DNA from: Trametopsis cervina | Taxonomy: Eukaryota; Basidiomycota; Agaricomycetes; Polyporales; Irpicaceae | Assembly: GCA_022385755.1 (NCBI GenBank) | Contig: MU278353.1 | Location: 234,777-298,776, forward strand | Length of the DNA: 64,000 nucleotides | Reading direction: 5' to 3' | Shown: positions 46,835 through 58,771 of the stretch, in pieces | Numbering within the stretch: the first letter of the stretch is position 1 | Layout of the letters: each line of letters starts with the position of its first letter | The notes under the pieces: generated by a model | Told to the model about the DNA's origin: nothing | The model's database searches: none | What the model saw: only the letters and a program-made list of their open reading frames with translations | Made by a program: the position numbers and the translations under genes

Positions 46835-48740
46835 CTCACGCCCCGCCGACCTGTCAAAATCAAACCTCCATCTTCTCGTCCGTGCTTCAAGTGCACATCG
46901 CATCGTCGAGTTGCTTGCTTCAGCCTACGCTAAACGCTGTCAGACAAGCTCTGTTGCGCTGTTTCACTGACGACGCACGACGCTATGTATAGCATACCCC
47001 TTCCCTCCTACATTCTACGCTCTGCTGTACTGTACGTAGCGCGCCGCGTCCGTCTCTCTCTCCGTCATACCCATCCCGTCTCGTCTGCACCACCACGAGC
47101 TGCGATCTGCCAGCTGAAGTCGAGCGTGCCTCCCAATCTCGCGTTCCGCGTCGCCCTAGAGACAGAGCCTGTCCGATACACCACGGCGCGTCTTATCTCT
47201 CCCTCTCCTCCCATTCATCCTCCCTTCTCTGCAGAAGAAGATTGTGATTGCATAGCGCAGGGCCCTCAATGAATTCGAAGATGGTGGTGTGGTGGGCCAA
47301 CTCAAGCCCGTGCCTAGTTCCAGTTCTAAGATCGATCAGTGATCAGCGATCCTCCGGAGGTCGTCCTCGCCGGTCGGTCGACGTGCGCAGGAGCCACCAT
47401 TCATTCATTCATTCAATGAGAATGAGCGAACTGCGTCCCCGACTCGTTGGGAGATGGGAACCCTGTGTTGCTCGCTTGGCGCTTGGGTCACGCTGGCTTG
47501 TGTTCTCCACAGCCAGCGTGATTGGGAGACAGAGGGGGGCAGGAATGGAGAGCAAGCTGTTTTGCGCTGAGCCGACATCGAGATCGGTGGCGGCGTGCAG
47601 GGTGAGTGAGATGGATCGAGCGCAGATCTGGGTTTTGGTGCAACTCTATCGATTTTGAGGTGCTTTTGAGGATGCGGCGGGTGCACGCAGGCGAGGGGGC
47701 GGCGCGGTGAGGGTGCAGTGCATGAGAAAACACAGGGTCGGCTCTCCGACGAGGGTCGCAAGATGTCTGCGTCGGCGTGTCAGTCGCGCACCGTCATCGT
47801 CGCTCACATCCTCTTACTCTCCTCACCCTTCCAAACTGCACATCCCCCCGCCCTCGCCCAATCTCACAGACTCAAATATAGAACAGACAGATTCAATTAA
47901 AACCGATGGTGGCTGTCAATGAGGCCTTCTAACCACGTTCTACGTGCCCTAGAAGCCCAGAGCATACATTACAGCAGTGCAGGCTGAACGCATTACGCGC
48001 AAAGCCAGGCCCGCAAGTTGCCTATCCGACCTTGGACTGATGTGCAATATCGCGAGAAGGGTTCGCGTCCGTATCCCTCCGCAACCATCCTCGTCTTTGG
48101 TGTGCGACGTCCACCGGCGGGAGGGTGGGTTGAGTGCTTCTTGTTCTTCGTAATTGTATAGACATGTCTTCTCTATACCAGTGACGGGGATCTCGAGCTT
48201 TGCATGAGAGGGCACACGAAGGCAGTCCACGCCTAGCGCCCGTTCCTGGTTGCCACACGTGGACATGCGCGCGTCTAGCAAACCGGCGGATTGGCCTAGT
48301 CGGGGATCTCGCTCTGATTGGCTCAGATCGCTGATTGCAAATCATTCCGTTCATTTTCGAGGGTCTGCTCTCATGCTCTCATGGGGCGCTGCTGCTCCTC
48401 AGTGCGTTCGAACTGTGACACACCTGAAACCCATCGCGCATCTGGGACACTTCTAGCGAGCGACAGTGGAGAATCACTGCGTAGCGTCCCATCAACAACA
48501 GCGGAGGCAGGAGGATGCACGGGAAGATCTGCATTTCGCACCCATCTCAGGGCGGCGGGGTCGGCCGGCATGTGGGACTGGACTGCGCTATCTGGTGGTG
48601 TTCGTGGTCAGTGGTTGATTCGTTGGTGGCTGGTGGCTCCTCCTGCATAGAAGGCTTCCACCGAAACGGAATGGACGACGACGCTAAATGACGCGCGGCT
48701 GTATCTCTGATGCCGGGTCCTTCGTCCTTCGTCCCTCGTG
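46835..48740. other. intergenic, no supported gene
   Basis: Contains a short CATT microsatellite at about 47398-47415 and several featureless frames of 100-140 codons on both strands. No gene, tRNA or mobile element was recognised. Confidence 0.5.
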
Positions 48741-48743
48741 TGT

Positions 48744-48750
48744 TATAAGG
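48744..48750 (+). promoter_or_regulatory. TATA box of membrane protein paralog C
   Basis: TATAAGG, about 70 bp before the ATG at 48819. Confidence 0.55.
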
Positions 48751-48818
48751 ACCCGTCGCTCTAGTCGCATTGACGCTAAACTAACCAACCCCACCTGCCG
48801 TACTTTGCTGTTACTGCG

Positions 48819-50568
48819 ATGGGCGTATTGGAGGCAGACGACGCTGCGCTGCTGGCGTCCTTTGGGCACAGCACGATCCAGAGCTTTGTGTCTGTCGTTG
48901 TTTCCACGTGGATAGCAGGTGCGTTTTCTTTCCTCATCCCCTCTCTTTTCCTACCTCTTCTCCTCCTTCCCCTGTACTCACACTCTTACCCGCAATGCAG
49001 GTCTGTACACATGGCTCGTCATCAAAGCCGGCTCGATCCTCCTGTAAGTCACTCTCCCCCTCCCTCCCTCTCCCTGTTTCCCTCCTATACACATCCCCTA
49101 ACCTCGCTTATGTGCCCCCAGCCAAAAGGAACGCCGCCGCCGCCGAATGGCACTCGTGACCTGGTCAATAGTGCTCACGATGTACCTAATCAAGCTCACC
49201 CTCTGGTTCATCGACGCCCGGCAGATCATCGCCTCCATCGAGCTCACCCTCATCGACTCCTCATCCCCCGACCTCGCCGTGCGCCGTGCGCGCGCGAACA
49301 ATGATTTGAGGAGGTTGAGCATCGCGGAGGATGTATTGTATGCGTATATGGTGCGTCTCCCCCTCTTCCTTTTCATCTCTCTAAAACTTTATCACTGATT
49401 AACGAACATTGATTGCAACTCGCTGCGCTCGCAGACGGTCCTCGGCGACGCCATAGTCCTCTGGCGCGTGTACGCCTTCTGGCACGAAGGCCTCGAGCTG
49501 CTCGCGCTCATCGTCCCCTGTGCAGTCTACCTCGCATCGGTGGTATGCGCCGGGCTCGTGACGTACTGCGCGGCGCAATCGGGGGCGGACCTGTCGTTCG
49601 GCGCGTTCACGAACCCGCCGTTCTGTCAGCACATACAGAGCACGTCGTATTGGATGCAGTTCGCGATGGCGATCGTTGCGACTGCGTTGATTGGGTTGAA
49701 GACTTGGTGAGTATATGCGGCGCTCTTCGAACCCTGTGTGTGTGTATGCGTGCTAAACGTGATACTGGGATGTGTAGGCGGTACAGACAGATGGTGAAAT
49801 CCCTCATCAACAACGAAGTCTCCTGGCGCTCGCCCGTGAACCGCGCGATGTGGATCATGCTCGACACAGGCCTGCTCTACTCGATCTTTTTCGTGCGTTC
49901 CACCTCTTTATACTCCTATCATGACTAATATTGAATCCATCTATAGCTCGCAGAAGCGGTGCTGGGCGTGATAGACCTGCAGAAGTTCCTGGCTGGGCAC
50001 CCGGCGCGCGGGTTCGCACTCGAGATATATCAGTACCAGACCAGCGCGATCGTCGTACGTCCCCTCTTCCTCTTCTCCCTCTTCCTCCCCATGTGCATAT
50101 ATGCTAACACACGCGTAACAGGGCATATACCCAACAATAATCGTCATCCTAGTGCACACACACACCCAATCCTTCCTAATGGACTCCGAAGGGTCCTACA
50201 CAATCACAACCCTCCAATTCGACACCTCCCCCTCCGCGCGCTCCACCTCCGCCGCGCGGCGCCCCCACCACCTCAGCCACAACCACAACCACTTCAACAA
50301 CATCAACAGCAGCATGGGCACAGAGAGCACAAACACAGGTTTGGGAGACGTGCGCGCGCGGCGCTCTCTCAAGTTCGCGACGAGGTCGAGAGATAATCAT
50401 AATGCGCCGCCGGAGATCAGTTTGTGTGAGTTGAGGACGGGGACTGTGTCGAGTATGGGCGAGTTTGAGGATGGGTCGGAGAGGTGGGGGGATGAGGAGG
50501 TGGATTCGAAGGGGGGTGTGAAGGGGCAGTTGGAGAGGGTGCCTACCAGAGATGAGGGGGATGTGTGA
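48819..50568 (+). CDS. multi-pass membrane protein, paralog C
   Basis: Third member of the family, on the opposite strand to A and B. From ATG 48819: MGVLEADDAALLASFGHSTI, then LYTWLVIKAGSILL across two introns, a basic loop (KERRRRRM), MYLIKLTLWFIDARQIIASI, YAYM/TVLGDAIVLWRVYAFW, AGLVTYCAAQSGADLSFGAF, TNPPFCQHIQSTSYW, intron after IGLKTW, RYRQMVKSLINNEVSWRSPV, SIFFLAEAVLGVIDLQKFLA, and IYQYQTSAIV/GIYPTIIVILVH. The tail of about 135 residues is polar, with a His/Asn-rich stretch and an acidic end (WGDEEVDSKGG), likely cytosolic and disordered. About seven membrane segments; intron sites match A and B. Stop TGA 50566-50568. Function unknown. Confidence 0.88.
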
Positions 50569-51016
50569 GGTTGTGGAGAGGGTGTATGAGGAGGAGGAGA
50601 GGGAGATAGGGGGAGGGGGTGGGGGTGGTTTTGTATGAGTATGGACTTGTATTGTAGGACACATGGTGTGATATAGAGGTATGCTACGACGACTGTAATA
50701 CGGATGATTATCAACATAACATAAGCGGGTGGGTGTGTTTCGTCCACTGGCAGTGCATCGACCGCGATGGCCCTCGCAACTGCAAAAGGCAGTATCACTT
50801 AGCTCAGAAATGAATAGGCCAGACATCACATCGATAGTTCTGGTTGAAGACGTCGATTGAGCGACAAGAGAAGAATACATCATACTACAGATACAGCAGC
50901 AGAAAAGAACGCGAATAGCATGTAGAATTAATCCAGCAAGAGTACGATACCAAAAACAAATCATAGAGATCCAGCATATAAGCCATTCCAAGCCCCAAAC
51001 ATCAACTTGCTCACGT
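50569..51016. other. intergenic, 3' flanks of convergent genes
   Basis: Convergent ends of paralog C (+) and the DUF2235 gene (-). The first 60 bp are a G-rich GAG/GGGG run (about 50575-50625). No gene seen. Confidence 0.6.
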
Positions 51017-53380
51017 TCACGCAACCCAATACGGTGTCGCCTGATACTGCGCCTTGGGGACGTACGGCTTGTTCGTCTCGCCCTTCAAGTTCTGCAAGAA
51101 GCCCTGCGCCTGCATCCGGATATCCACCGTCCGATGCACATGGAAGCGTTCTGGCAGGATGGGCGTCGGGACCGAGCGTCCGCGTCCCAAATTCACACTA
51201 CCACATCGTCAGTCACACCCACGAGGCAGCGTAAGGTAGAATTAACTCACTAGGGTTTGCTCTCCCACTCATAATCCGGCTTCTGGTACCTCTGCATGAT
51301 CGGCACAACCTCAAGGACCCACCACGCCGGCGCAATCTCAAGCTGATCATATATCGGACACAGCGCGTCCGCCAAATCCTCCTCCTCCTCGGTCAACGTC
51401 CCCGGGGCGTCCGCGAGCTTGCGTATCATCTCCGTCACGCTCAGCTTCGTGTCCGCGTGGTTCCTGAGCGTCTGCGGCGTCGCGGGGGTGGTGTCGATGG
51501 CGAGCGGGGCGGTGGAAAGCGGGGTGTGTAGGTCTGAAGCGGTGGGCGGAATCGAGGTGTGGATGTCGGAGGTCGGGAGTTCCGTGATCACGCCTTCTGG
51601 GAGACTGGGCGGAGGGGGCGAGGTGAGGGAGGAGACGTAGAGGGCTGGACGACGCGGTTTGACGATGGGGTACAAAGTTGTGGGATCGAGCCCGACTTTG
51701 CGCAGGAGGGAGGTGTGGAAGCGGATCCCGGTTTTGGCCTCGAAGCATTGGCGGATCATCCAGCGTAGTGGGATGCGGGCGAGGTTGTGACGCGTGCCGT
51801 TCTTGACGGAGCCGCCGCCTACGTCTGCGTGCGAACAGTGAGTATGCGTCTCCGTGTGGGCATAAGAGAGAGATAGCGTACCGCAGTGACAGCCCGCGAA
51901 CCACACTTCGAGTACGTCCGTCTCCGGCAGCTTGTGCGGCGTAGGAGGCATCGGACCACGTCCTTCATCATCATACCCATCGCCATCCTCGTCGATATAC
52001 AGCACCTCATGCGCATAATCATTCTCGTCCGAGTCGTCCGACACCGCCGACTGTCGTTTCGGCTTTCCCTTCGCCTTAGTCGTGATCTTCGCCGGCGGCT
52101 TCGTCTTGCCCTCCTTACCATTACCGCCCTTCGCATCTCCCCCACTCTCCTGGTACTGATTAAACATCTTCAACGCTTCGCTCGCCGCCTTCCCGTCCCT
52201 CAACGTCTCGTCCTGATCAACCGTGCCCCACTTATTCATGAACGTCTCCCACGCGCTGCCCTTACTTTTGTTTGTGCCGTTCGGCGGCGTGCGCGGCGTG
52301 GGGGTCGGCATCTCGCCCGGCTGCACGCCGAGCTTGCTCTCGGCGGGCGTCGGGCGGTTGTAGAGGTTCGCCTTGAACTTCGCACGGCGCTCGTCGAGCG
52401 AGACGGCGTGCCGGAAGTAGCGAATCGCCGTGTTGGACGACACGAACGGGAGACGCTTCGGGATGAGCCCGACGGAGTTCACGGTGTCCCTGTGAATTTC
52501 AGTATGTTGATGATGAGCATAGTGCAGTACGTCGGAGGTTGGGAGGAAGGAAGACGCACCAAACGCCGACGAACTCGATCTCGACGTTGATCGAGAACGC
52601 CTTTTTGAACGCGACAGACTGCTTCCAGCCGATGTCGTCGCACCGGGTGTACATCTTGTACGCGAACGGGACCTGCTGGTGGTTGTCTGCTGGGAGGAGC
52701 CCGACTTTGTGGACCATACCCGCAAGCGAACGCGCGGTGTACGCTCCTCTCGAGAATCCAAAGATGCATATCTTGTCGCCAGCTTGGTCTGAAATATCCA
52801 GATGAGCGAAACGGAAACGTGTGAGCGAGCGGACCACGTACAGTTCTGCATCAGGTATGCATACCCATCTAAATAAAACAAGTTTTAAGGATCGAGGCTC
52901 CCTCATATGCGTCTCACATGCTGCGCTCACTCACCCATAACGTGTGCGTCGAGGTTCCACGCGATGGCCGCGTCGATGGTCTGGGAAAACTTGGCCCACA
53001 GCGGCGTGGCGATCTGTGGGACGGTGTAGGTGCCGATACCAGCCTGGTAGTACACCATCTGCTTCGAGTGGTCATCTTTCTGGAGGAGCGTGAAGAACTG
53101 AATGACATTGGAGTTCTACACAGACAAGTCAATTTCCGCGGATGTATATGAGACTGCTGGGTGTGTGTGGGAGGGCGGGATCGATGGGACTCACATCCGC
53201 GTCGAATTGATCACCGGTTCCATCAAAACACAGCACCAGTGTCCGTCTCCTATTTGCATCTGCCTCCGGGATGATCTTGGGCAGCGGCGGGGGCGGCAGC
53301 GTCGTAGCGAACGGTTTCGTGGGCGAGTCGTCAGCCGTAGCAGAGGTCGTAGAGTTCGTCAGGTTGATGGGGCTCGCCAT
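51017..53380 (-). CDS. DUF2235 alpha/beta-hydrolase domain protein
   Basis: Member of the DUF2235 family, related to the catalytic domain of bacterial Tle1-type phospholipases; substrates of fungal members are unknown. From ATG 53380, after a Ser/Thr/Pro-rich lead of about 45 residues, comes [17 protein letters not shown], the family's opening motif, then [16 protein letters not shown]. The nucleophile elbow follows as [20 protein letters not shown], with the Ser in GFSRG, and later [14 protein letters not shown], the conserved D-x-GGG. The C-terminal exon ends [17 protein letters not shown] at stop 51017-51019, reached by an intron that removes an apparent stop after YEWESKP. Between the elbow and DVGGG lies a long polar insertion (about 51.93-52.33 kb) with Lys-rich and Asp/Glu-rich stretches. 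Several short introns; probably cytosolic. Confidence 0.93.
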
Positions 53381-53436
53381 CCTGTTAGTCGTGGAGAAGA
53401 GAGCGCACCGCGAAAGGTGTAAGCGATGCCAGAGTT

Positions 53437-53442
53437 TATATA
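53437..53442 (-). promoter_or_regulatory. TATA box of DUF2235 gene
   Basis: A TATATA core about 57 bp upstream of the ATG at 53380 on the minus strand. Confidence 0.5.
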
Positions 53443-53499
53443 CAGCAGTGCAGCTGGGTCCCCGGGGGAGGAGACGCGTGCCCAGTGAGAGGGACATCG

Positions 53500-55020
53500 C
53501 GCTGACACTTGGGCCGTGTTGGGCGCCGTACCTTCCATTCCTTCCGAACCTTTGACGGCGAGATCACTGATGTGGCATCTCTGAAAATCAATGCGAGCCT
53601 GAATTTTAGGCGTAATTGGCTCCTCCGCGGGCTAGCAGAGGCGTATGTGGGATTCACGGCTGTGCGCCGGCGATGGTTGTAAACAAGCGGCGGGCGCAGC
53701 GCCGCGTCGGGAGTCGGTCGGTGTGGCGCCCATCTGTTAGCGTGACCAGCGTGCATGCTCACTTCTCACCTCAGTTCTCACGAAATGTTGTTTAAGCAGG
53801 CCTAGTGCCCTTCAGCGATATCAGAGTTGACAGTAAGTGCTCCGAAGGACTGTCAGCTACTCAATGTCCCGAATGTAATTTGAGCGTAATGATCAATTCA
53901 ACTCTGGAGATTACGTGGCTGTCCGAACATCACAGGTCCGACTCCCAAGGGAAGCACTCGCGGCCTTGGCTATACAAAGGAAGTTTCAGTGCAGCCTTTC
54001 AGCAGCTTGGCCTCCGTCCAGTCTGAAGAATACACTGGTTCGACCATGCCGAGCATCCGCTCAAACATTCACAGCACCAACACGAACGCTCGGGGAAGGG
54101 GAGGCTGAGAGAAATCTCTCAGTTCAAGTGCGCGGAATGTGGTCTTTGAATAATCGCACTCCATCTGCGCACCGCTCCTCTGTGCTTTCGTTATCGTTCC
54201 AATCGACTTCCATTTCGCCGATGCCAAGGTTTCAAGAACCACCTTCCGGTGCTGAGGGGCCTCGCTTTCGTCAATGGAAGGAAACGACTTCGCTTGATCG
54301 GCTATCCGACTTGTTCTCGCTGGCATAGCTTCGATAGGTTCATCGTCTAACATCCCTGAGCATCTGTTCGCCCCAGCGGGTGACTGCCTCGAAATTTCCC
54401 ACTGACGAAGCTGTCCTGCATTATCAGTGAAATATTACAAGGGTCGAGCTGGGAGCGTGAACGAGCGTGAGACGAGTGCAGGGAGGGACTTGTCGCAATT
54501 GACAGTGAGGCCGTCGGACAGTGTTGGTGAGAGAGGAAGCGACGTGGAGAGGACAAACGAAGGCGCTCCGCATTTATACAGAACATGAACCCCGCTAATC
54601 GGCAAAAATCATAGCTTATATCAGTTCTGTGTAGGCCACGAATGGTCATGTGCTCAAGTTACGCGGGCCAGCTTGCATTGACACTATTTTCGATTTGTTG
54701 TCAGATTGAACTAGCGATGAATAACACGTACCATCAGCAATTGTTTCTAGTTCTGCAAACTGAAATGCGCAAGGCTGACTGTGTCCATCTGATATCCTGC
54801 CCAACGTACGACTGCAAGATAAACCAGGCCTGCAAGGAGTTGGTGATAAAGACACGAGATATCCCATCCCGACGTCGGTAGCGAAGGCAGCGGCGTGAGA
54901 AATGATGCGCCATGGGGCCGAATGTGACGGGGTTAGGTGCTGTTACGTCACAGAGGGTGCAACTCGGTCGTGTCGTCATCGCACGAGCAACGTTGAAAAG
55001 GCGACACACTAGCCTGCTAC
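53500..55020. other. intergenic, no supported gene
   Basis: Only short overlapping frames; no recognisable domain, repeat or RNA gene was seen. Confidence 0.55.
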
Positions 55021-55082
55021 CATTTCTCACACAAATATTCCCCTACCTTCCTGCCCTCCTCACCATCTCTTCATCTACATAC

Positions 55083-55932
55083 ATGTCCACCATGATCCGT
55101 TCACAAGCTGCACGCACCTTCGCCGTTGCCTCTGCATCGCGCACGCCTGCCGTCGCACGCGCATTGGTATGTTCCACTCAACGGAGATAAACATAAGGAT
55201 TCGCAGCTCATCATGATACGTAGCGCGCACGAACGATGGCGACGATCCCCGACCCTCAGCACCCCACAGATAAGCCTGAGCCCAACGACAAGCCGGCGTC
55301 GAACAACACTTTTATCTACCTCCTCGGTGGAACGGCTGTTGCTATCGGCGGCTGGTATTACACCCAGCAGAGCGGCGCGGTCAGCCCTCATGAGCAGCGG
55401 AAAGCGGACGAGGAGCGTGCGAAGCAGAAGGCTGTCGAGCTCAGAGATGCTGGTGTTGCGACTGCCCACGATGCGGTGAAGGAGGGCCAGGCGTCGTATG
55501 ATGATACCAAGGTATGTACCACCTTTACTGTTACCTCGTATAGATCGCTGATCTGTTTCTCAAATGAAGGCTGCTGCGAAGGGCAAACTCGACCAGGCTC
55601 GTACAGATGCCGAGTCCGCTGCTGCCGCCGCCCAATCCAAGCTCGACTCCTACAAGCAGTCCGCGCAGAACTCCATCGATCACGCCAAGGCGTCCGCCTC
55701 CGCCACCTACAACGACGCAGCCCACAAGGCGCAAGATACCTACGCCCAAGCCGCACACAAGGTGCACGAAGAGAAGCAGAGCTGGGGCGCATGGCTCGGC
55801 AGCTGGTTCGGCTACGGGAAGGCGAAAGCGGACGAGGCGAAGAGCGAGGGCGCGCGCCAGGTCGCGAAGGGCGCTGATAAGGTCGAGAGTGGTGCGGCCA
55901 AGGTCGAGAGCGAGGCGCAGAAACGGGTATGA
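55083..55932 (+). CDS. LEA-like helical protein, probably mitochondrial membrane-anchored
   Basis: Three exons. From ATG 55083 the N-terminus MSTMIRSQAARTFAVASASR is Arg/Ala/Ser-rich without acidic residues, a typical mitochondrial presequence. A first intron (about 55168-55223) leads to a Pro/Asp-rich linker and one hydrophobic helix, FIYLLGGTAVAIGGWYY. After it comes a long amphipathic, Ala/Lys/Glu/Asp-rich region with no Cys and imperfect 11-residue-like periodicity (KADEERAKQKAVELRDAG, KLDQARTDAESAAAAAQSKL, DKVESGAAKVESEAQKRV), as in LEA-type or apolipoprotein-like proteins. A short aromatic break (WGAWLGSWFGYG) near the end could touch a membrane. Stop TGA 55930-55932; about 240 residues. 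Inferred role: stress protection or organisation of the mitochondrial inner membrane. The exact family is unresolved. Confidence 0.85.
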
Positions 55933-55939
55933 GGGGCTC

Positions 55940-57060
55940 TGGTGGAGACGTGAATGGAATATCTTCTTGTTTGTTTTGACATGACAAGGCACCCTGGACG
56001 CTCGCTCTTCATCTTTTCTATCCACTAATGTATTGTGTATTAGTACACTGGCATCCCATTTCCATCACGTTTCGAAACTTCATCATGTACCTGCTGCTTG
56101 TTGAGCGGTTTATCATAAGCTGAGATGCGGGCTGCGAGGGTGCACAGGCTGAGTGGGCGATCGCATTCAATTCCGGGGTTGTGGCTCGGCGTGCCCGAGG
56201 GTCGGGCGCATCAAGAGCGCGTACGCCGCCCGCTGCAGCTTTCACCCACCAACCACGATCATCTAAACTCAGACTTGAAGGTGAACGCTCAGGTATCATA
56301 TCAGGCACTCAGAAATGGCAAGGCAAGTTGTGTAGTATGGTGAGTGTTGCGTTCTCGTTCCACTCTATTGGCACTGAGCGGTACAGGAATTCTCATTTAG
56401 TTTGAATGTTCGATGACCCGTCCGTGCTACGAAGGAGTGAACTCCGCATACAACCACTCTATTCAGGAGAATACCCGCCAAGCTCATTATGCCGAAGGCA
56501 TCACGGCTTATGCGACGCCAAATGCATTTACTCAATGGACCCTCATATTTTTCTCGGCGATAAAAGCTAGAATAATATACTATTGACAGGATACTCCCCG
56601 CAACACCCGGCTACAAGATGTAGCACTGGATTGAGGTTGCTGAGAAGCATGATGTGGATGAGTAGCATCGCGTACTCAAACAGCATACATCGGCCGTGCA
56701 GAACTGGGCGCATGCGCCCGGCACACCTCAAAACGAACAATACAAGGGCAGCGCCGCACAGAACCTCTGCTATATAAGCAGAGCACTCTCGAAGACAAGT
56801 TCCTCAGCTCACCCTTCGAGTTCACCCTTCTTCTACGTGCTAGTCACATTCACTCCTAGTCGGCACTGGTTGGTACGTCAAGCTCATTCTTATGTGCATA
56901 CATGCATGCTACGGACTGGGCTGATCTTCCTCTCTCTGTAGCTTGACTTCGATTTCTAAATTATATTTTCGCCATCGTATACACGTCTAGTACTTTACGC
57001 CCCTCCCCCCCATTCGCTCAATCTACGCTCGGACGCTTCACTACCCCTCTCAACACCCAA
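55940..57060. other. intergenic with promoter and 5' UTR intron of the next gene
   Basis: A TATATAAG element lies at about 56770-56777. A GT-AG interval (GTACGTC... to ...CTCTCTGTAG, about 56872-56940) with good splice signals probably forms a 5' UTR intron of the gene starting at 57074. No other gene is seen. Confidence 0.45.
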
Positions 57061-57073
57061 CACTCAACACGTC

Positions 57074-58771
57074 ATGTCTCCTTCCTCGCTCTCTTCTTCC
57101 GCTGCGCTCCTCCTCGCGCTCACTACCGCGTCCACGCTTGCCCCAGCCGCTAACGGCGTGCCACTCTTTTTCGGTCCAGGCCTCGAGGTCCCTCCCAACG
57201 CAGTGTCAGCTTTGCGCTCCACATCGAGCTTCACTCCCAACGCGCCACCCCAACCTCAATCCACAAACTGCATCATCGGGACCATCGGCGCACCGGCGAA
57301 CACGCGTGACCTTCACGTCGTCCGCGACTCGCTGGACGACAGTGAGGCGTTGAATTTGAAGGCGTTGGGCAAGATTGGGTCGAAGATCCTCGACGGGGTG
57401 GGTCTCGTCAGCGGCCTTGGCTCGTTCTTTGGGCAGGGGTACGTATCTTCAGCTTTTTTGTTGGGTTCCAAGCTGATAGATGAACCCTTCAGTTCTTCGA
57501 CTCCGAGTCAGCCAGCCCCACCCCCACCGCCGCCCGCGGCAGCTGTCACCGTTACTGCTACTGCTGATCCCACCGCTACTGATGCTCCGGTATCCCAACG
57601 TGACTACCGCGAGCTGTTCGCGCGGGATGAGAGTGGTATGCTACAGCAGAGAAATGTCAGAAGCGGCCTGCGCGTCGTCAGGCCGTTTATCGGGTGCGTG
57701 CCGTCTCATTCCTCTCGATCGTTTCTACTGCTCTATGCTTCAGCGGATAAGATACTAACGTAGGCTCATTCATTAATCAGAACCGTCAACTCCTCTCCGG
57801 TCATCCCTTCTTCGTCAGCGGGGTACGTGCTTCTTTCTGCCCTCCCTCGACTATGTGGCACTGATCGATACTGCGTACACAGCACAATTACACCAAGCAT
57901 CTTCGGTCTGGAACAACCCCTCTCTTCCCGCGAGCTGCCCGAACTACTGCTGGAGCTCGCCGCTCGTGCTGTGCCTGCTTCCGACGGCACCGACGACCAA
58001 AGCGGGGCCAGCATCTTCTCATCTATCTTCAAAGGCGCAGCGAAGCTCCTCGGCAGTGTCTTTGACAGCAGCTCGTCGTGAGTGATCGATCTCGCTTTTT
58101 CTGTAGCAAAGTGCATGAACATAAATTGATATATGCCGCGTGCACTATACAGCAACCAAGATAACCAGCAACAACGTCGCGACCTCGACAATTTTGTACA
58201 GTTGCTTGCGCGTGCCAGCGTAGACGACGAAAGCGGAGCCAGCATCTTATCGTCCATCCTCAATGGGACAACGAAGCTCGTCGGCAATGTCTCGCACAGC
58301 AGCTCACCGTGAGTGATATTTCCCGTACCGTCTGTAGCGGAGTGCATAGGCATAAACTTATATGTGTCGTTTTGCTCTATGCAGCAATAACGATAAGCAG
58401 AAACAGCGCCGCGACTTCGACGCCCTCATGGAGCTGATTGCACGTGCGGACGTGGATGGCAGCGAAGCGTTTAGCCTCAGTAGCATCTTCTCCAAGGTCA
58501 AGAACTTTATAACCGACCCGAAGACCCTGGACACGGTCACGACCGCCGCCAATGCCGCCGGTAAAGCTGCCCAGTTCCTCAAGTAAGTAAAACGCTTCTG
58601 TGTGTATACTTGCGTTGAGAATATAACATCGCTGATCGGTTTTGTCACAGGCAGCAACAACAGCCACAGGATCCCACGGCTCAGACTCCACAGGATCCCG
58701 CAGCTCAGACTACACAGGATCCCGCGGCTCAGACCCCACCGAGCAAGCGTAGCTTGAACGAACTCGATTAG
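57074..58771 (+). CDS. secreted repeat protein built by exon triplication
   Basis: Unrecognised family. From ATG 57074 a signal peptide (MSPSSLSSSAALLLALTTAS...ANG) is followed by a Ser/Pro-rich region and a Pro run with VTVTATADPTATDA. Then come three consecutive exons each coding one repeat: RELPELLLELAARAVPASDG..., RRDLDNFVQLLARASVDDES... and RRDFDALMELIARADVDGSE.... Each repeat has a leucine-rich helix ending [AL]AR-A, a short acidic turn, and an amphipathic SGASI-[FL]-SSI-[FL]-type helix. The two introns between them are also alike (both begin GTGAGTGAT and contain GCATAAACTTATAT-like or related runs). The last exon codes three QDP-[AT]-AQT heptad-octad repeats and ends SKRSLNELD (stop TAG 58769-58771). 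All junctions are phase 2 and keep frame. About 400 residues, extracellular; possible processing at RR sites is inference. Confidence 0.85.
58667..58738 (+). repeat. 24-bp tandem repeat coding QDPxAQTx
   Basis: Three copies of a 24-bp unit beginning CAGGATCCC at 58667, 58691 and 58715, inside the last coding exon of the secreted repeat protein. Copies differ at only a few bases, so the expansion is recent. Confidence 0.85.

Noticed and set aside
47248..47658. 136-codon plus-strand frame and overlapping minus-strand frames
   Set aside because: Both strands are open over the same GC-rich stretch; no motif on either.
48000..48110. Possible tRNA-like segment
   Set aside because: No T-loop consensus and no closing acceptor stem could be built.
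51886..52590. 234-codon plus-strand frame
   Set aside because: Antisense shadow of the DUF2235 gene; Arg-rich composition typical of reverse-strand reading.
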